This document shows, in pieces, positions 1-6,922 of a stretch of 15,330 nucleotides of DNA. Below the pieces are notes generated by a model. The model saw only the letters and a list, made by a program, of their open reading frames with translations, did no database searches and had not been told where the DNA came from. The position numbers and the translations under genes were made by a program. Source of the stretch: Planctomycetota bacterium (lineage in GTDB: Bacteria; Planctomycetota; Planctomycetia; Pirellulales; Pirellulaceae); assembly GCA_019347795.1 (NCBI GenBank), contig JAHWKS010000019.1:1-15330 (forward strand), written 5' to 3'. Each line of letters starts with the position of its first letter. Within the stretch, counting starts at the first letter, position 1.

Positions 1-180
1 GGCGTTTGCGACTCTTGCGCCGATTGCGTCTCTTGCGTTCATTTCCGGAAAGGCGACACGGAAGCCGGAGGTGATTTCCCGAGGCGTCAATCCGATCTCC
101 GTTCGGCCAGCGCGGCGAGATCGTCGCCCTTCGCCGCGCTTGGAAGAAGCAAACGCAAAAGACGCAAGCGACGCAAGCAT
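1..180. repeat. TTGCG 9-bp arrays in inverted arrangement
   Basis: At 6-41 four TTGCGNNNN units follow one another with an exact 9-bp period (TTGCGACTC, TTGCGCCGA, TTGCGTCTC, TTGCGTTCA). At 154-176 three CGCAA cores occur with the same 9-bp period on the opposite strand. The element is therefore an inverted pair of short arrays around about 110 bp of non-coding DNA. Bases 1-69 recur at 1366-1434 with one mismatch, at base 56. The left end is cut by the window edge. I recall similar TTGCG-rich strings in planctomycete intergenic DNA; its function is unknown. I see no gene in 70-248. Confidence 0.75.
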
Positions 181-248
181 TCCGCGGCGGATTATTGCCA
201 CCGGAGGAAAGCCCCCTTGCAGCGAGTGAACGTCTATGGCGACAACGG

Positions 249-338
249 GGCAGGAACATTTACGGCAGGAATATGCTCCTTCATTTTCCTGCCGAACATA
301 TTCCTGCCTTTCCTTGGAAAGATGCTTATCTTCCTGCC
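249..338. repeat. GGCAGGAA-motif cluster
   Basis: Five copies of a 12-mer close to GGCAGGAANATG lie within 90 bp. Two are on the plus strand (249-260, 264-275) and three on the minus strand (282-293, 297-308, 327-338). The pairs 264-275 and 297-308 are exact inverted complements (GGCAGGAATATG / CATATTCCTGCC) and could fold. The last copy overlaps the final codons and stop of the minus-strand gene ending at 326, so the cluster begins at that gene's 3' end. It could be a transcript-end structure or an interspersed repeat. The count and positions are read directly; the role is not known. Confidence 0.7.
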
Positions 339-976
339 GCCTTGAGCCCGTGACGCGCGATGCGGCGAATCTGGGGATCGGCGTGATTGCGCAGGTGCGT
401 CAACTCAAACAGGACCACGTCGAGTTGGGGCTTGTTGCTGAACGGCGCCTCCCAGGCGATTTCCGCGAGAGCATCGCATGCCTCGCATCTTGCCGTCGGA
501 TCACCTTCTCTCATATCCCGGACAAACTCGGTCAATCGATCCCAGGCGTCCTCGGGAACTGGGCGTGCGCCGCAGCCGATGGATACCGGCCGGGCTTCAT
601 CAAGAACCCACCTTCCGTCCTTGCGCTGCAATAGATAATGCATGCCATGGCCACTGTATCCGCCGCCTTCGCTCACGTCCCAGCTTCCATGTACCTCGGC
701 ACGGAAGAAACCGACGGGCCCGATGGAATGAAAGGTTATCGCGTATTGGTCGCCAAGAACGTCGACGAGCACATAATCTCCATCTTTCTGTCGAACAACC
801 CGCGGATTACCTCGAAAGTGATGTTCGGCGATCGCCTTCCGGATCGGCTCGTGCTGCCGGAGCGTCCAGTCGTGGAGCCATTTCGGCGCGGCCAGCGCGA
901 GAGCAACGACGGCCGTCAGCACAAACAGCGTGCGAAGGCCGAACCGCGTACATCGACTTGACCCCTTGTCGCCCAT
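326..976 (-). CDS. small membrane-anchored protein with HEAT-like C-terminus, function unknown
   Basis: This is a 216-residue protein if started at the ATG at 976; a GTG at 1012 would add 12 residues that look uninformative, and neither start has a clear ribosome site. Residues about 10-28 form one membrane helix introduced by RFGLRTLFVLTAVVALALA, a motif style common at the N-terminus of planctomycete membrane proteins. The middle (about 40-140) is a soluble domain of alternating strands (DYVLVDVLGDQYAITFHS; HGMHYLLQRKDGRWVLDE), resembling NTF2-like or substrate-binding folds only in general look. The last 60 residues are helical and resemble a HEAT-type repeat (DPQIRRIARHGLKAAGR). It stands alone between repeat elements, with no operon partner. 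The coding call rests on the long frame, the consistent composition and the recognisable N-terminus. No function is assigned. Confidence 0.7.
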   Translation of the reverse strand: MGDKGSSRCTRFGLRTLFVLTAVVALALAAPKWLHDWTLRQHEPIRKAIAEHHFRGNPRVVRQKDGDYVLVDVLGDQYAITFHSIGPVGFFRAEVHGSWDVSEGGGYSGHGMHYLLQRKDGRWVLDEARPVSIGCGARPVPEDAWDRLTEFVRDMREGDPTARCEACDALAEIAWEAPFSNKPQLDVVLFELTHLRNHADPQIRRIARHGLKAAGR

Positions 977-1049
977 GAAGTTCAGCGTAGCAAACTGCGC
1001 GGCGAGCGTCACGCTTTCCCGCGAGCGCGGGCGTGGCTGAGGCGGACGG

Positions 1050-1185
1050 GTGGCGGCGGAGCAGAGCGACGCCCCAGCGGAATCGGCGCGGGCATTGGGA
1101 TTCAGAGTTGGGCCGGTGCGGCGGTCAGGATCAAGGCTTTAGCCGTTGCATCGCTGGGGCGTCGCTCCGCTCCGCCGCTAGCCAC
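1050..1185. repeat. REP-like inverted repeat
   Basis: A 25-bp arm at 1055-1079 (GGCGGAGC, then AGAGCGACGCCCCAGCG) is repeated inverted at 1152-1176 with one mismatch, separated by 72 bp. Short outer extensions also match (GTGGC at 1050-1054, GCCAC at 1181-1185), offset by a GCTA insertion on the right arm. The string is like REP-type elements I recall from planctomycete genomes. It lies immediately beside a remnant of a REP-associated transposase, which fits a REP/RAYT pair. Confidence 0.7.
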
Positions 1186-1189
1186 GCAC

Positions 1190-1343
1190 TTTTGGGGCGC
1201 ACGCCGGTTGCTGTGTATGCATCAATCACCAGCCAGCCCGGTGGAATGGGATCGAGCGTGATCGGCGTTAGTTGGCTCAGTTCGTACCAGACGGCGCTGG
1301 ACCATTTCCACACTTCCGGCTTTTTGACCAGCCCGCGTTCCAA
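1190..1343 (-). pseudogene. remnant of REP-associated (IS200-like, Y1) transposase C-terminus
   Basis: Reading minus-strand from 1343, the frame gives ERGLVKKPEVWKWSSA, then VWYE, and ends in ITLDPIPPGWLVIDA. This matches the C-terminal end of REP-associated tyrosine transposases (RAYT), where a 'NPV.RGLV..PEDW.WSSARWY' block is followed by a DPIPPEW-type tail in planctomycete members (from memory). The catalytic HUH motif and tyrosine lie upstream in the family and are absent here: homology stops at about 1345, 20 bp before the TTGCG array at 1366. Downstream of about 1218 the frame runs into the REP-like arm and loses similarity. It is too short to be functional. The identification rests on a single conserved block and could be tested by profile search. 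Confidence 0.6.
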
Positions 1344-1365
1344 ACTCGATCGAGCGCTGCCGCGG

Positions 1366-1434
1366 GGCGTTTGCGACTCTTGCGCCGATTGCGTCTCTTG
1401 CGTTCATTTCCGGAAAGGCGCCACGGAAGCCGGG
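1366..1434. repeat. second copy of the 69-bp TTGCG direct repeat
   Basis: This is identical to bases 1-69 apart from one change (C at 1421 for A at 56). It carries the same four TTGCGNNNN units (1371-1406). Identity ends at 1434/69, after which the two flanks diverge, and the matching CGCAA array found at 154-176 is missing here. It borders the transposase remnant on one side and a hairpin element on the other. Confidence 0.8.
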
Positions 1435-1440
1435 GAAGAT

Positions 1441-1528
1441 GGTTCCAGGAACCGCGGTCCCAAGCGATCTTCAGCCCCGCAAGGGGCGACAGCACGTAGC
1501 CAGGGGCGCAAGCCGGCGCAAGCCCTGG
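1441..1528. repeat. interspersed hairpin element
   Basis: Three hairpins lie in tandem: GGTTCC/GGAACC at 1441-1453; GCCCC/GGGGC at 1474-1487, closed by a GCAA (GNRA-type) loop; and CCAGGG/CCCTGG at 1500-1528. The third loop holds an exact tandem duplication of GGCGCAAGCC (1505-1514 and 1515-1524). The overall string (CCCCGCAAGGGGCGACAGCA, CGTAGCCAGGGGC) resembles an abundant planctomycete intergenic repeat I recall. No gene is supported between 1435 and 1680. Confidence 0.65.
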
Positions 1529-1586
1529 AATCCGGAATCCCCAAACGCCGCCCAAGCCCCGCAGCGCGACAGCGGTCACGCCGATA

Positions 1587-1658
1587 GGGTCGGGGTGGTT
1601 TTTCGGCCGTGGATCTTGCGACGTGGCGAGATGATTGGCCGAAAAACCTCCCCGACCC
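1587..1658. repeat. 22-bp inverted repeat, possible terminator or miniature element
   Basis: The arm at 1587-1608 (GGGTCGGGG, T, GGTTTTTCGGCC) pairs with 1637-1658 at 21 of 22 positions across a 28-nt loop. It begins 23 bp past the stop of the dehydrogenase gene read on the minus strand, so its RNA would form a strong hairpin there. There is no T-run after the stem, only inside it, and the loop is long. A canonical intrinsic terminator is therefore not clear, and a small repeat element is equally possible. Confidence 0.6.
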
Positions 1659-1680
1659 CTTCCATTCGGCGTCGGCGGGC

Positions 1681-2661
1681 TCAGTCGCGGTTGACCCAGC
1701 AGCGGAGCGGCTTTCCTTCGAGGCCCAAGAGGAGGTTGTCGGCGGCGATCTCGGCCATGCCGTTGCGGCTGGAGACCGTGGCGCTGGCGATGTGCGGGGC
1801 AATCACGCAATTGGGCAGCGTCGGGAGTGGATCGCTGAGCTCCGGCGGCTCGGGGTCGGTCACATCCAGCCCGGCCGCGAAGATCTCGCCGCCGGCAAGC
1901 GCGTCGTGCAGGTCGGACTGCACGTGCAGCGGCCCGCGGGCGGTATTCACAAACACCGCCGTCTTTTTCATCTTCTTGAAGGCGGCGGCGTTGAACATGC
2001 CGCGGGTGGTGTCGTTCAGGTCGGCATGGACGGAGACGAAGTCCGACTCAGCCAGCAGCTCATCCATCTCGACGTGCCGGGCGTCTAGCTCCTGCTCCGC
2101 CTTTTCGCTGCGGTAGCGGTCGTGATAGAGGACCCGCATGTTCCAGCCGCCGCGGCAGCGGCGGGCCATGGCCATGCCGATCCGCCCCATCCCCACGATG
2201 CCGATGGTGCGCTCCCACAAATCCTGCCCGACGTGCCCGAGGGGTTCCCACGTCTTCCACCGGCCATCGCGGATGTAGTCCTGTCCTTCCACGACCCGCC
2301 GGGCGGCCGCGATCAGGAGCGCGAACGCCATGTCGGCCGTCGCGTCCGTGAGCACGTCGGGTGTGTTCCCCACCCGAATGCCGCGGCGGGTGGCTTCCGC
2401 AATGTCGATATTGTTAAACCCCACGGCGAAGTTGCTGACGACCTTAAGCTGCGGCCCGGCGGCGTCGAAGAACTCGGCGTCCACCTTCTCGGTCAACAGC
2501 GACAGCACCCCCTCGCAGCCGCGAACCTTTTCCAGCAGCGTTTCGCGCGGCGGCGGGAGCGGCTCGCGCCACACATCGGCGTCGCACGCCTCGATCATGC
2601 GATCAAGCCCTGCCGCGGGAATCTCGCGGGTCACAAACACGCGGGGCTTCGCATCAGCCAT
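1681..2661 (-). CDS. D-isomer 2-hydroxyacid dehydrogenase (glyoxylate/hydroxypyruvate reductase type)
   Basis: This cytosolic NAD(P)H-dependent oxidoreductase has 326 residues, the usual family length. It interconverts a 2-ketoacid and a D-2-hydroxyacid; closest in feel are D-glycerate dehydrogenases and glyoxylate/hydroxypyruvate reductases. The N-terminal catalytic half (1-100) contains VVSNFAVGFNNIDI. The Rossmann domain (about 101-285) carries GxGxxG as GMGRIG at 157-162. The family's catalytic triad is visible: Arg242 in NTARG, Glu271 in DPEP, His290 in APHIASAT. The ATG at 2661 is preceded by a strong AGGAGG site. The gene stands alone between repeats, so context does not narrow the substrate. 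The residue that follows the dinucleotide-binding strand would decide NADH versus NADPH and cannot be judged safely by eye. The family call is very secure; the substrate is inferred. Confidence 0.95.
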   Translation of the reverse strand: MADAKPRVFVTREIPAAGLDRMIEACDADVWREPLPPPRETLLEKVRGCEGVLSLLTEKVDAEFFDAAGPQLKVVSNFAVGFNNIDIAEATRRGIRVGNTPDVLTDATADMAFALLIAAARRVVEGQDYIRDGRWKTWEPLGHVGQDLWERTIGIVGMGRIGMAMARRCRGGWNMRVLYHDRYRSEKAEQELDARHVEMDELLAESDFVSVHADLNDTTRGMFNAAAFKKMKKTAVFVNTARGPLHVQSDLHDALAGGEIFAAGLDVTDPEPPELSDPLPTLPNCVIAPHIASATVSSRNGMAEIAADNLLLGLEGKPLRCWVNRD

Positions 2662-2675
2662 TGCACCTCCTCATC

Positions 2676-2767
2676 AGCCGCGACGCGCTAGCGTCCGGTT
2701 CTGGATTCCACGAACTGTTGTATCTTCGTTTCCGGGCGCCGGAACCGCGGGCTAGCGCCCGGCGGCT
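2676..2767. repeat. two inverted copies of a covarying GCTA-loop hairpin
   Basis: Copy 1 (2676-2700, plus) and copy 2 (2743-2767, read minus) share the plan AGCCG-C-stem-GCTA-stem-CGGTT. The inner 5-bp stem is GACGC/GCGTC in copy 1 and CGGGC/GCCCG in copy 2, so the three changed base pairs are all compensatory. The outer stem AGCCG/CGGTT is unchanged and includes one G-T (G-U in RNA) pair; one C is bulged. The copies are 42 bp apart, between treZ and the dehydrogenase gene, both of which read leftward. I recall very similar strings in other planctomycete genomes. Confidence 0.75.
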
Positions 2768-2795
2768 AATGTAAACGACCCGCAGTGAGGATGCA

Positions 2796-4601
2796 CTACT
2801 CCTCCGGTCCGAGCACTGCGATGCTGTTGGCCGGAAGGCGGGCCGCGGCGTCGATCCGGATATCCGGCTTGGAGGCCAGCAGCACATGCGTCGGCCACTC
2901 CGGCTTCATCGGCAACTCCAGCGGCTGCTCCGACAAATTCGCCAGGATCGCGATCGGTCCGCGCTCCACCAGCAGCCAGCGCCGTTCATCGTCGCACTCG
3001 GACTCGATCAACTCCAACCGGCCGTCGGTCAACGCCGGGATACGGCGGCGGAGTTCAATCAATTGTTTGTACCACGCGACCATCTGCGAGTGCTCCGCGC
3101 CGTCCAACTCACTCCACTTCAATTTCGATCGCTGGAACGTCGCCTCGTCTGTGGGATCGGCGATTTGCTCCGGCCGCCAGCCGAACTCGCCGAATTCGCG
3201 GCGGCGCCCTTCCCGGACCGCCCGATTAAGCTCCGCGTCGCCGAAGTTCACAAAATATTGGAACGGCGAGGACGCCCGCCATTCCTCGCCCTGGAACAAC
3301 ATCGGCACATAGGGCGAGAGTAGCACCAGCGCGGCGCCGACCATCGCCAAGTCGGCATCAATCCCGCTGGCCAGACGATCCCCCGCGGCCCGGTTGCCGA
3401 TCTGATCGTGATTGTGCATGTAAGCCAGGAAGCGATGCGCCGGCAACTCGGTCGGCGGCCGGCCGTGACGGCGGCGGCGGAACTGCGAGGCCTCGCCCGC
3501 GTAGAGGAACGGCTGCTGAAACGCCTTCGCCAGATCGCTCACGGCCCCGAAGTCGGCGTAGTAACCGCTGGTCTCGCCCGAGAGCACCGTGTGCAAGGCG
3601 TGATGGAAGTCGTCGCTCCACTGCGCGTCCAGCTCCATCCCGCCGGACTCTCGCGAACGAACCAGTCGCGGGTCATTGAGGTCGCTCTCGGCGATGAGCA
3701 CCAGGTGGCGTCCGAGATGGGCTTGAAGCTGCTCCACCTCCAGGGCCAACTGCTCGAGGAACGGGATCGCCGAAGTATCGACGATCGCGTGCACCGCATC
3801 CAGCCGCAGGCCGTCGAAGTGATAGTCCCGCAGCCACATTAAGGCGTTATCGCAGAAGAAGCGGCGCACGCCGTCGCTGTAGGGACCATCGAAGTTCACC
3901 GCCTCGCCCCACGGTGTGTGGTGGCGGTCGGAGAAGTAGGGGCCGAACTCGCGGAGGTAGTTGCCCGAGGGGCCGAGGTGGTTGTAGACCACATCTAAAA
4001 GGACCGCCAGGCCGCGCTCGTGACAGGCGTTGACGAGGCTCTTCAGACTTCCCGGATCGCCGTAGTGGTGGTGGGGGGCGAAGAGGTCCACCCCGTCGTA
4101 GCCCCAGCCGCGATCGCCGTCGAATTCTGCCACGGGCATCAGCTCGACGTGGGTCACGCCCAGATCGACCAGGTGATCGAGCCGCTCGATCGCGGCGTGA
4201 AATGTTCCGGCCTCCGTGAATGTGCCGATGTGCAGCTCGTAAATCACCGCCGACGAAAGCGGCTTCGCCTGAAAACCCGCGTCGGTCCAGCGAAATTCCG
4301 AATGATCCACCACACGAGACCGCGCGTGCGGTCCGTCCGGCTGAAAAGGCGAGCGGGGATCGGGCCGCTCGGAACCGCCGTCAACGCGAAAAGCGTAGCG
4401 GGTCCCCGGACCCGCCGAGGCGACCGCGACCCGCCACCAGCCGCGGTCCTCTCGCTGCATGGAAAACTCGCCCTCATCGGTGACGACGGAGACTTGCTCG
4501 GCCTTGGGGGACCAAACGGCAAACGTGTGCATGGCGTTTCTCGACAGGCGGTGGAATTGCTCCATTGTGTTGGCTTTCGCGAATCGCACAAGCGGACTCA
4601 A
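2796..4601 (-). CDS. treZ: malto-oligosyltrehalose trehalohydrolase (TreZ, GH13)
   Basis: TreZ is a cytosolic hydrolase that releases trehalose from maltooligosyl-trehalose, the product of TreY. The N-terminal CBM48-like beta domain begins MHTFAVWSPKAEQVSVV. The GH13 barrel then shows region I DVVYNH (203-208), nucleophile Asp268 in DGLRLDAVHAI, acid/base Glu305 in LIAESDLND and Asp399 in HNHDQIGN. A C-terminal beta domain follows. The DAVHAI and AESDLND wording is typical of TreZ rather than of debranching or branching enzymes. The open frame begins at a TTG (4601) with GGAGGG six bases upstream; the family's usual start is the ATG at 4532, giving 578 residues, with only a weak site. It diverges from malQ across 94 bp. 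treY is not in the window, so the first pathway step must be encoded elsewhere, if it is present. Confidence 0.93.
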   Translation of the reverse strand: MSPLVRFAKANTMEQFHRLSRNAMHTFAVWSPKAEQVSVVTDEGEFSMQREDRGWWRVAVASAGPGTRYAFRVDGGSERPDPRSPFQPDGPHARSRVVDHSEFRWTDAGFQAKPLSSAVIYELHIGTFTEAGTFHAAIERLDHLVDLGVTHVELMPVAEFDGDRGWGYDGVDLFAPHHHYGDPGSLKSLVNACHERGLAVLLDVVYNHLGPSGNYLREFGPYFSDRHHTPWGEAVNFDGPYSDGVRRFFCDNALMWLRDYHFDGLRLDAVHAIVDTSAIPFLEQLALEVEQLQAHLGRHLVLIAESDLNDPRLVRSRESGGMELDAQWSDDFHHALHTVLSGETSGYYADFGAVSDLAKAFQQPFLYAGEASQFRRRRHGRPPTELPAHRFLAYMHNHDQIGNRAAGDRLASGIDADLAMVGAALVLLSPYVPMLFQGEEWRASSPFQYFVNFGDAELNRAVREGRRREFGEFGWRPEQIADPTDEATFQRSKLKWSELDGAEHSQMVAWYKQLIELRRRIPALTDGRLELIESECDDERRWLLVERGPIAILANLSEQPLELPMKPEWPTHVLLASKPDIRIDAAARLPANSIAVLGPEE

Positions 4602-4616
4602 CCTGCGCCCTCCACC

Positions 4617-4645
4617 GTGACGCGTCGGCGACGCGGCTCTACAAT
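4617..4645 (+). promoter_or_regulatory. candidate sigma-70-like promoter for malQ
   Basis: GTGACG (4617-4622), a 17-bp spacer and TACAAT (4640-4645) fit a -35/-10 pair with 4/6 and 5/6 matches to consensus. The pair lies about 50 bp before the malQ start, inside the treZ-malQ divergent gap. It is a pattern match only. Confidence 0.4.
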
Positions 4646-4695
4646 TCCGGTAGTTTCAACTCGGAGGCGCCGCGCAGCACGATCACGAGGCGAAT

Positions 4696-6849
4696 GTGGA
4701 ATCGAAACGGACTGCCAAAGGAGGAGCGATTCAGGACCTGTATAACTTGGCGCGGCTGTACGGAGTGGAAATCGCCTTCGATGATGTGACAGGACGGCGG
4801 CGGGAAGCTTCCGCCGATTCGCTGCTGGCGGTGCTGGCGAGTCTCGGCGCCCCGGCGGCGAAGTTGGGAGACGTGAAGCAGGCGCTTCGCGATCGCCGGC
4901 AGTCGCTTTGGCGCCGCGGCGTCGAGCCGGTCATGCTGGCGTGGGACGGCGGACCGGCGGAGGCGGCCATTCGGCTTCCTCGCAGCCAGGCCCGCGGCGC
5001 CTGGGAGTGCGTACTCCATTGCGAAGACGGGAGCGAGCGGCGCTGGTCGGGGCGTCTGGAGGAGCTTGCGGACGGCGACTCGGCCGTTGTCGAGCGAACT
5101 GCCTACGTCGAAAAACGATTGCCGCTGCCGCATCGCATTCCGCTCGGTTATCACCGGCTGGTCATCGAACTGGGCGGCCGGCAATTCGAGACGCTTCTCC
5201 TTGCGGCGCCGACGCGGGCATATTCGCCGCAGGGGCGGGGCTGGGAGCGATCTTGGGGCGTTTTTCTCCCGCTCTACGCGCTGCATTCGCAGGAAAGCTG
5301 GGGCGCCGGCGACTTTGACGATCTCGCGGACCTGGCGCAGTGGGTGCAGGATCTCGGAGGCGGGCTCGTCGGCACGCTGCCGCTCTTGGCGGCCTTCCTG
5401 GATGAGCCGTACGAGATCAGCCCCTACGCGCCCGTCAGCCGGTTATTCTGGAACGAATTCTACGTGAGCCTCCGCAACGTGCCGGAGCTTCCACTGTCGG
5501 GCGCCGCTCGCGAGCTGCTGGCTTCCTCGGAGTTCCATCGCGAGGTCGGCGACTTGCGGTCTGCGCCGCTGGTGGATTACCGCCGACAGATGGCGCTCAA
5601 GCGGCGCGTGCTCGAAGAGTTGAGCCGATCGTTCTTCGCGAAACCCTCGGATCGCGTTGCTGCATTCGAGCGCTATGCCGCCGACGAGCCGCAGTTGCAC
5701 GACTACGCCGCCTTCCGGGCCGTCGGCGATCGCCTGCGAACCCCGTGGAGTCAATGGCCGGCGCCGCTGCGGGATGGAGAGATCAAAGAGGGGGACTACA
5801 ACGAAGACGTCAAGCGATATCACCTTTACGCCCAGTGGCTGGTGCACCAGCAACTCGAAGCGCTCGCCGAGCGCGAGCGGGCCGGCGGCGCGGGGCTTTA
5901 CCTCGATCTGCCGTTGGGGGTGAACCGCGACGGCTACGACGTGTGGCGGGAGCGGCCGTCCTTCGCGCTCGGCGTGGAAGGGGGATGTCCGCCCGACGTG
6001 GTTTTTCCCAAGGGGCAGAACTGGGGCTTCACGCCGCTCCATCCCGAGCGGATTCGCGAACGGAGCTACCGCCACGTGCGGGCGTTCGTGCAACATCAGC
6101 TTGAGTTCGCGAAGACGCTCCGCATCGATCACATGGCGAGCTTTCACCGGGTGTTCTGGATTCCGCCCGGCGCCGAAGCCGGCGACGGCGTGTACGTGCG
6201 ATACCCGGCGGAGGAGTTGTATGCGGTTTTTTCGCTGGAGTCGCACCGGCATCGGACGATCCTGATCGGCGAAGACTTGGGCACCGTTCCCCCCGAGGTT
6301 CCCGCGGCGATGGCCCGGCACAACTTTCATCGGATGTACGTCGTACAGTATGAGGTGAAGCCCGACCCCGGCGCGGCGCTGCCCGACCCGCCGGCGGCGT
6401 CCGTCGCCAGCGTCAACACGCACGACATGCCCCCCTTCGCCGCCTTTTGGGAAGGGACGGACACGGCTCAGCGGCGAGGGATGGGGCTGATCGGCGCCGA
6501 AGCGGCCGAAGAAGAAATCGCTCTGCGCGCGAAGTTCCGCGGCGCGCTCTACAGATTTCTGCATGCCCAGGGACTGGTGGATGAGGCAAATGAAGCAGCC
6601 GTCTACCACGCCTGCCTCGCGTTTCTTCGCGACAGCCCCGCCCGGCTGCTGCTGGTGAACCTGGAGGATCTCTGGCGAGAGACGCAGTCGCAGAACGTCC
6701 CCAGCACCGGCGGCGAAAGCCCCAACTGGCGCCGCAAAGCGCGGCTCTCGCTGGAGGAGATCTGCGCCGATCCTCGCGTCCGCGAGATCCTTCAGGACCT
6801 GGCCCGCGCGCTCGCCCCGGTGAACGGCCGACGGCCGACGTCCCGCTGA
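4696..6849 (+). CDS. malQ: 4-alpha-glucanotransferase (amylomaltase, GH77)
   Basis: MalQ is a cytosolic enzyme that transfers maltodextrin segments between alpha-1,4-glucans and releases glucose. At 717 residues it is close to the E. coli-type long MalQ, with an N-terminal beta-rich extension (about 1-175) ahead of the catalytic barrel, which begins near RSWGVFLPLYALHS. The catalytic residues are Asp478 (nucleophile) in LRIDHMAS, Glu526 in IGEDLGTVPPEV and Asp577 in NTHDMPPF. DLPLGVNRDGYDVW (404-417) is also a family hallmark. The start is GTG at 4696 with GAGG five bases upstream. The neighbour treZ diverges, a pairing that matches glycogen/trehalose clusters known in proteobacteria and actinobacteria, where MalQ recycles short maltodextrins. 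The next gene begins 73 bp later behind its own promoter. Confidence 0.95.
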   Translation: MESKRTAKGGAIQDLYNLARLYGVEIAFDDVTGRRREASADSLLAVLASLGAPAAKLGDVKQALRDRRQSLWRRGVEPVMLAWDGGPAEAAIRLPRSQARGAWECVLHCEDGSERRWSGRLEELADGDSAVVERTAYVEKRLPLPHRIPLGYHRLVIELGGRQFETLLLAAPTRAYSPQGRGWERSWGVFLPLYALHSQESWGAGDFDDLADLAQWVQDLGGGLVGTLPLLAAFLDEPYEISPYAPVSRLFWNEFYVSLRNVPELPLSGAARELLASSEFHREVGDLRSAPLVDYRRQMALKRRVLEELSRSFFAKPSDRVAAFERYAADEPQLHDYAAFRAVGDRLRTPWSQWPAPLRDGEIKEGDYNEDVKRYHLYAQWLVHQQLEALAERERAGGAGLYLDLPLGVNRDGYDVWRERPSFALGVEGGCPPDVVFPKGQNWGFTPLHPERIRERSYRHVRAFVQHQLEFAKTLRIDHMASFHRVFWIPPGAEAGDGVYVRYPAEELYAVFSLESHRHRTILIGEDLGTVPPEVPAAMARHNFHRMYVVQYEVKPDPGAALPDPPAASVASVNTHDMPPFAAFWEGTDTAQRRGMGLIGAEAAEEEIALRAKFRGALYRFLHAQGLVDEANEAAVYHACLAFLRDSPARLLLVNLEDLWRETQSQNVPSTGGESPNWRRKARLSLEEICADPRVREILQDLARALAPVNGRRPTSR

Positions 6850-6878
6850 TTGACAGTGAACATGGCGCCCGTAACAAT
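6850..6878 (+). promoter_or_regulatory. sigma-70-like promoter for the peroxiredoxin operon
   Basis: A perfect TTGACA at 6850-6855 starts immediately after the malQ stop codon. A 17-bp spacer leads to AACAAT (6873-6878), 4/6 to the -10 consensus. The predicted start near 6885 leaves a leader of about 38 bases before the ATG at 6923. It separates the redox operon from malQ although the genes are only 73 bp apart. Confidence 0.5.
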
Positions 6879-6922
6879 GCGTTCGTTGCCGGCTGGACAC
6901 AACCAACCTGCTCGGTGGTGTG

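Noticed and set aside
6..176. CRISPR-like array of short repeats
   Set aside because: Units are 9 bp in direct tandem without spacers of CRISPR length, and no cas genes are present.
236..634. Plus-strand open frame beginning near the GGCAGGAA motifs
   Set aside because: It overlaps the membrane-anchored protein antisense and shows no protein-like features. Its start lies inside repeats.
1439..2116. Plus-strand open frame across the dehydrogenase 3' end
   Set aside because: It is a shadow of a gene with all catalytic residues on the other strand, and Ser/Arg-rich.
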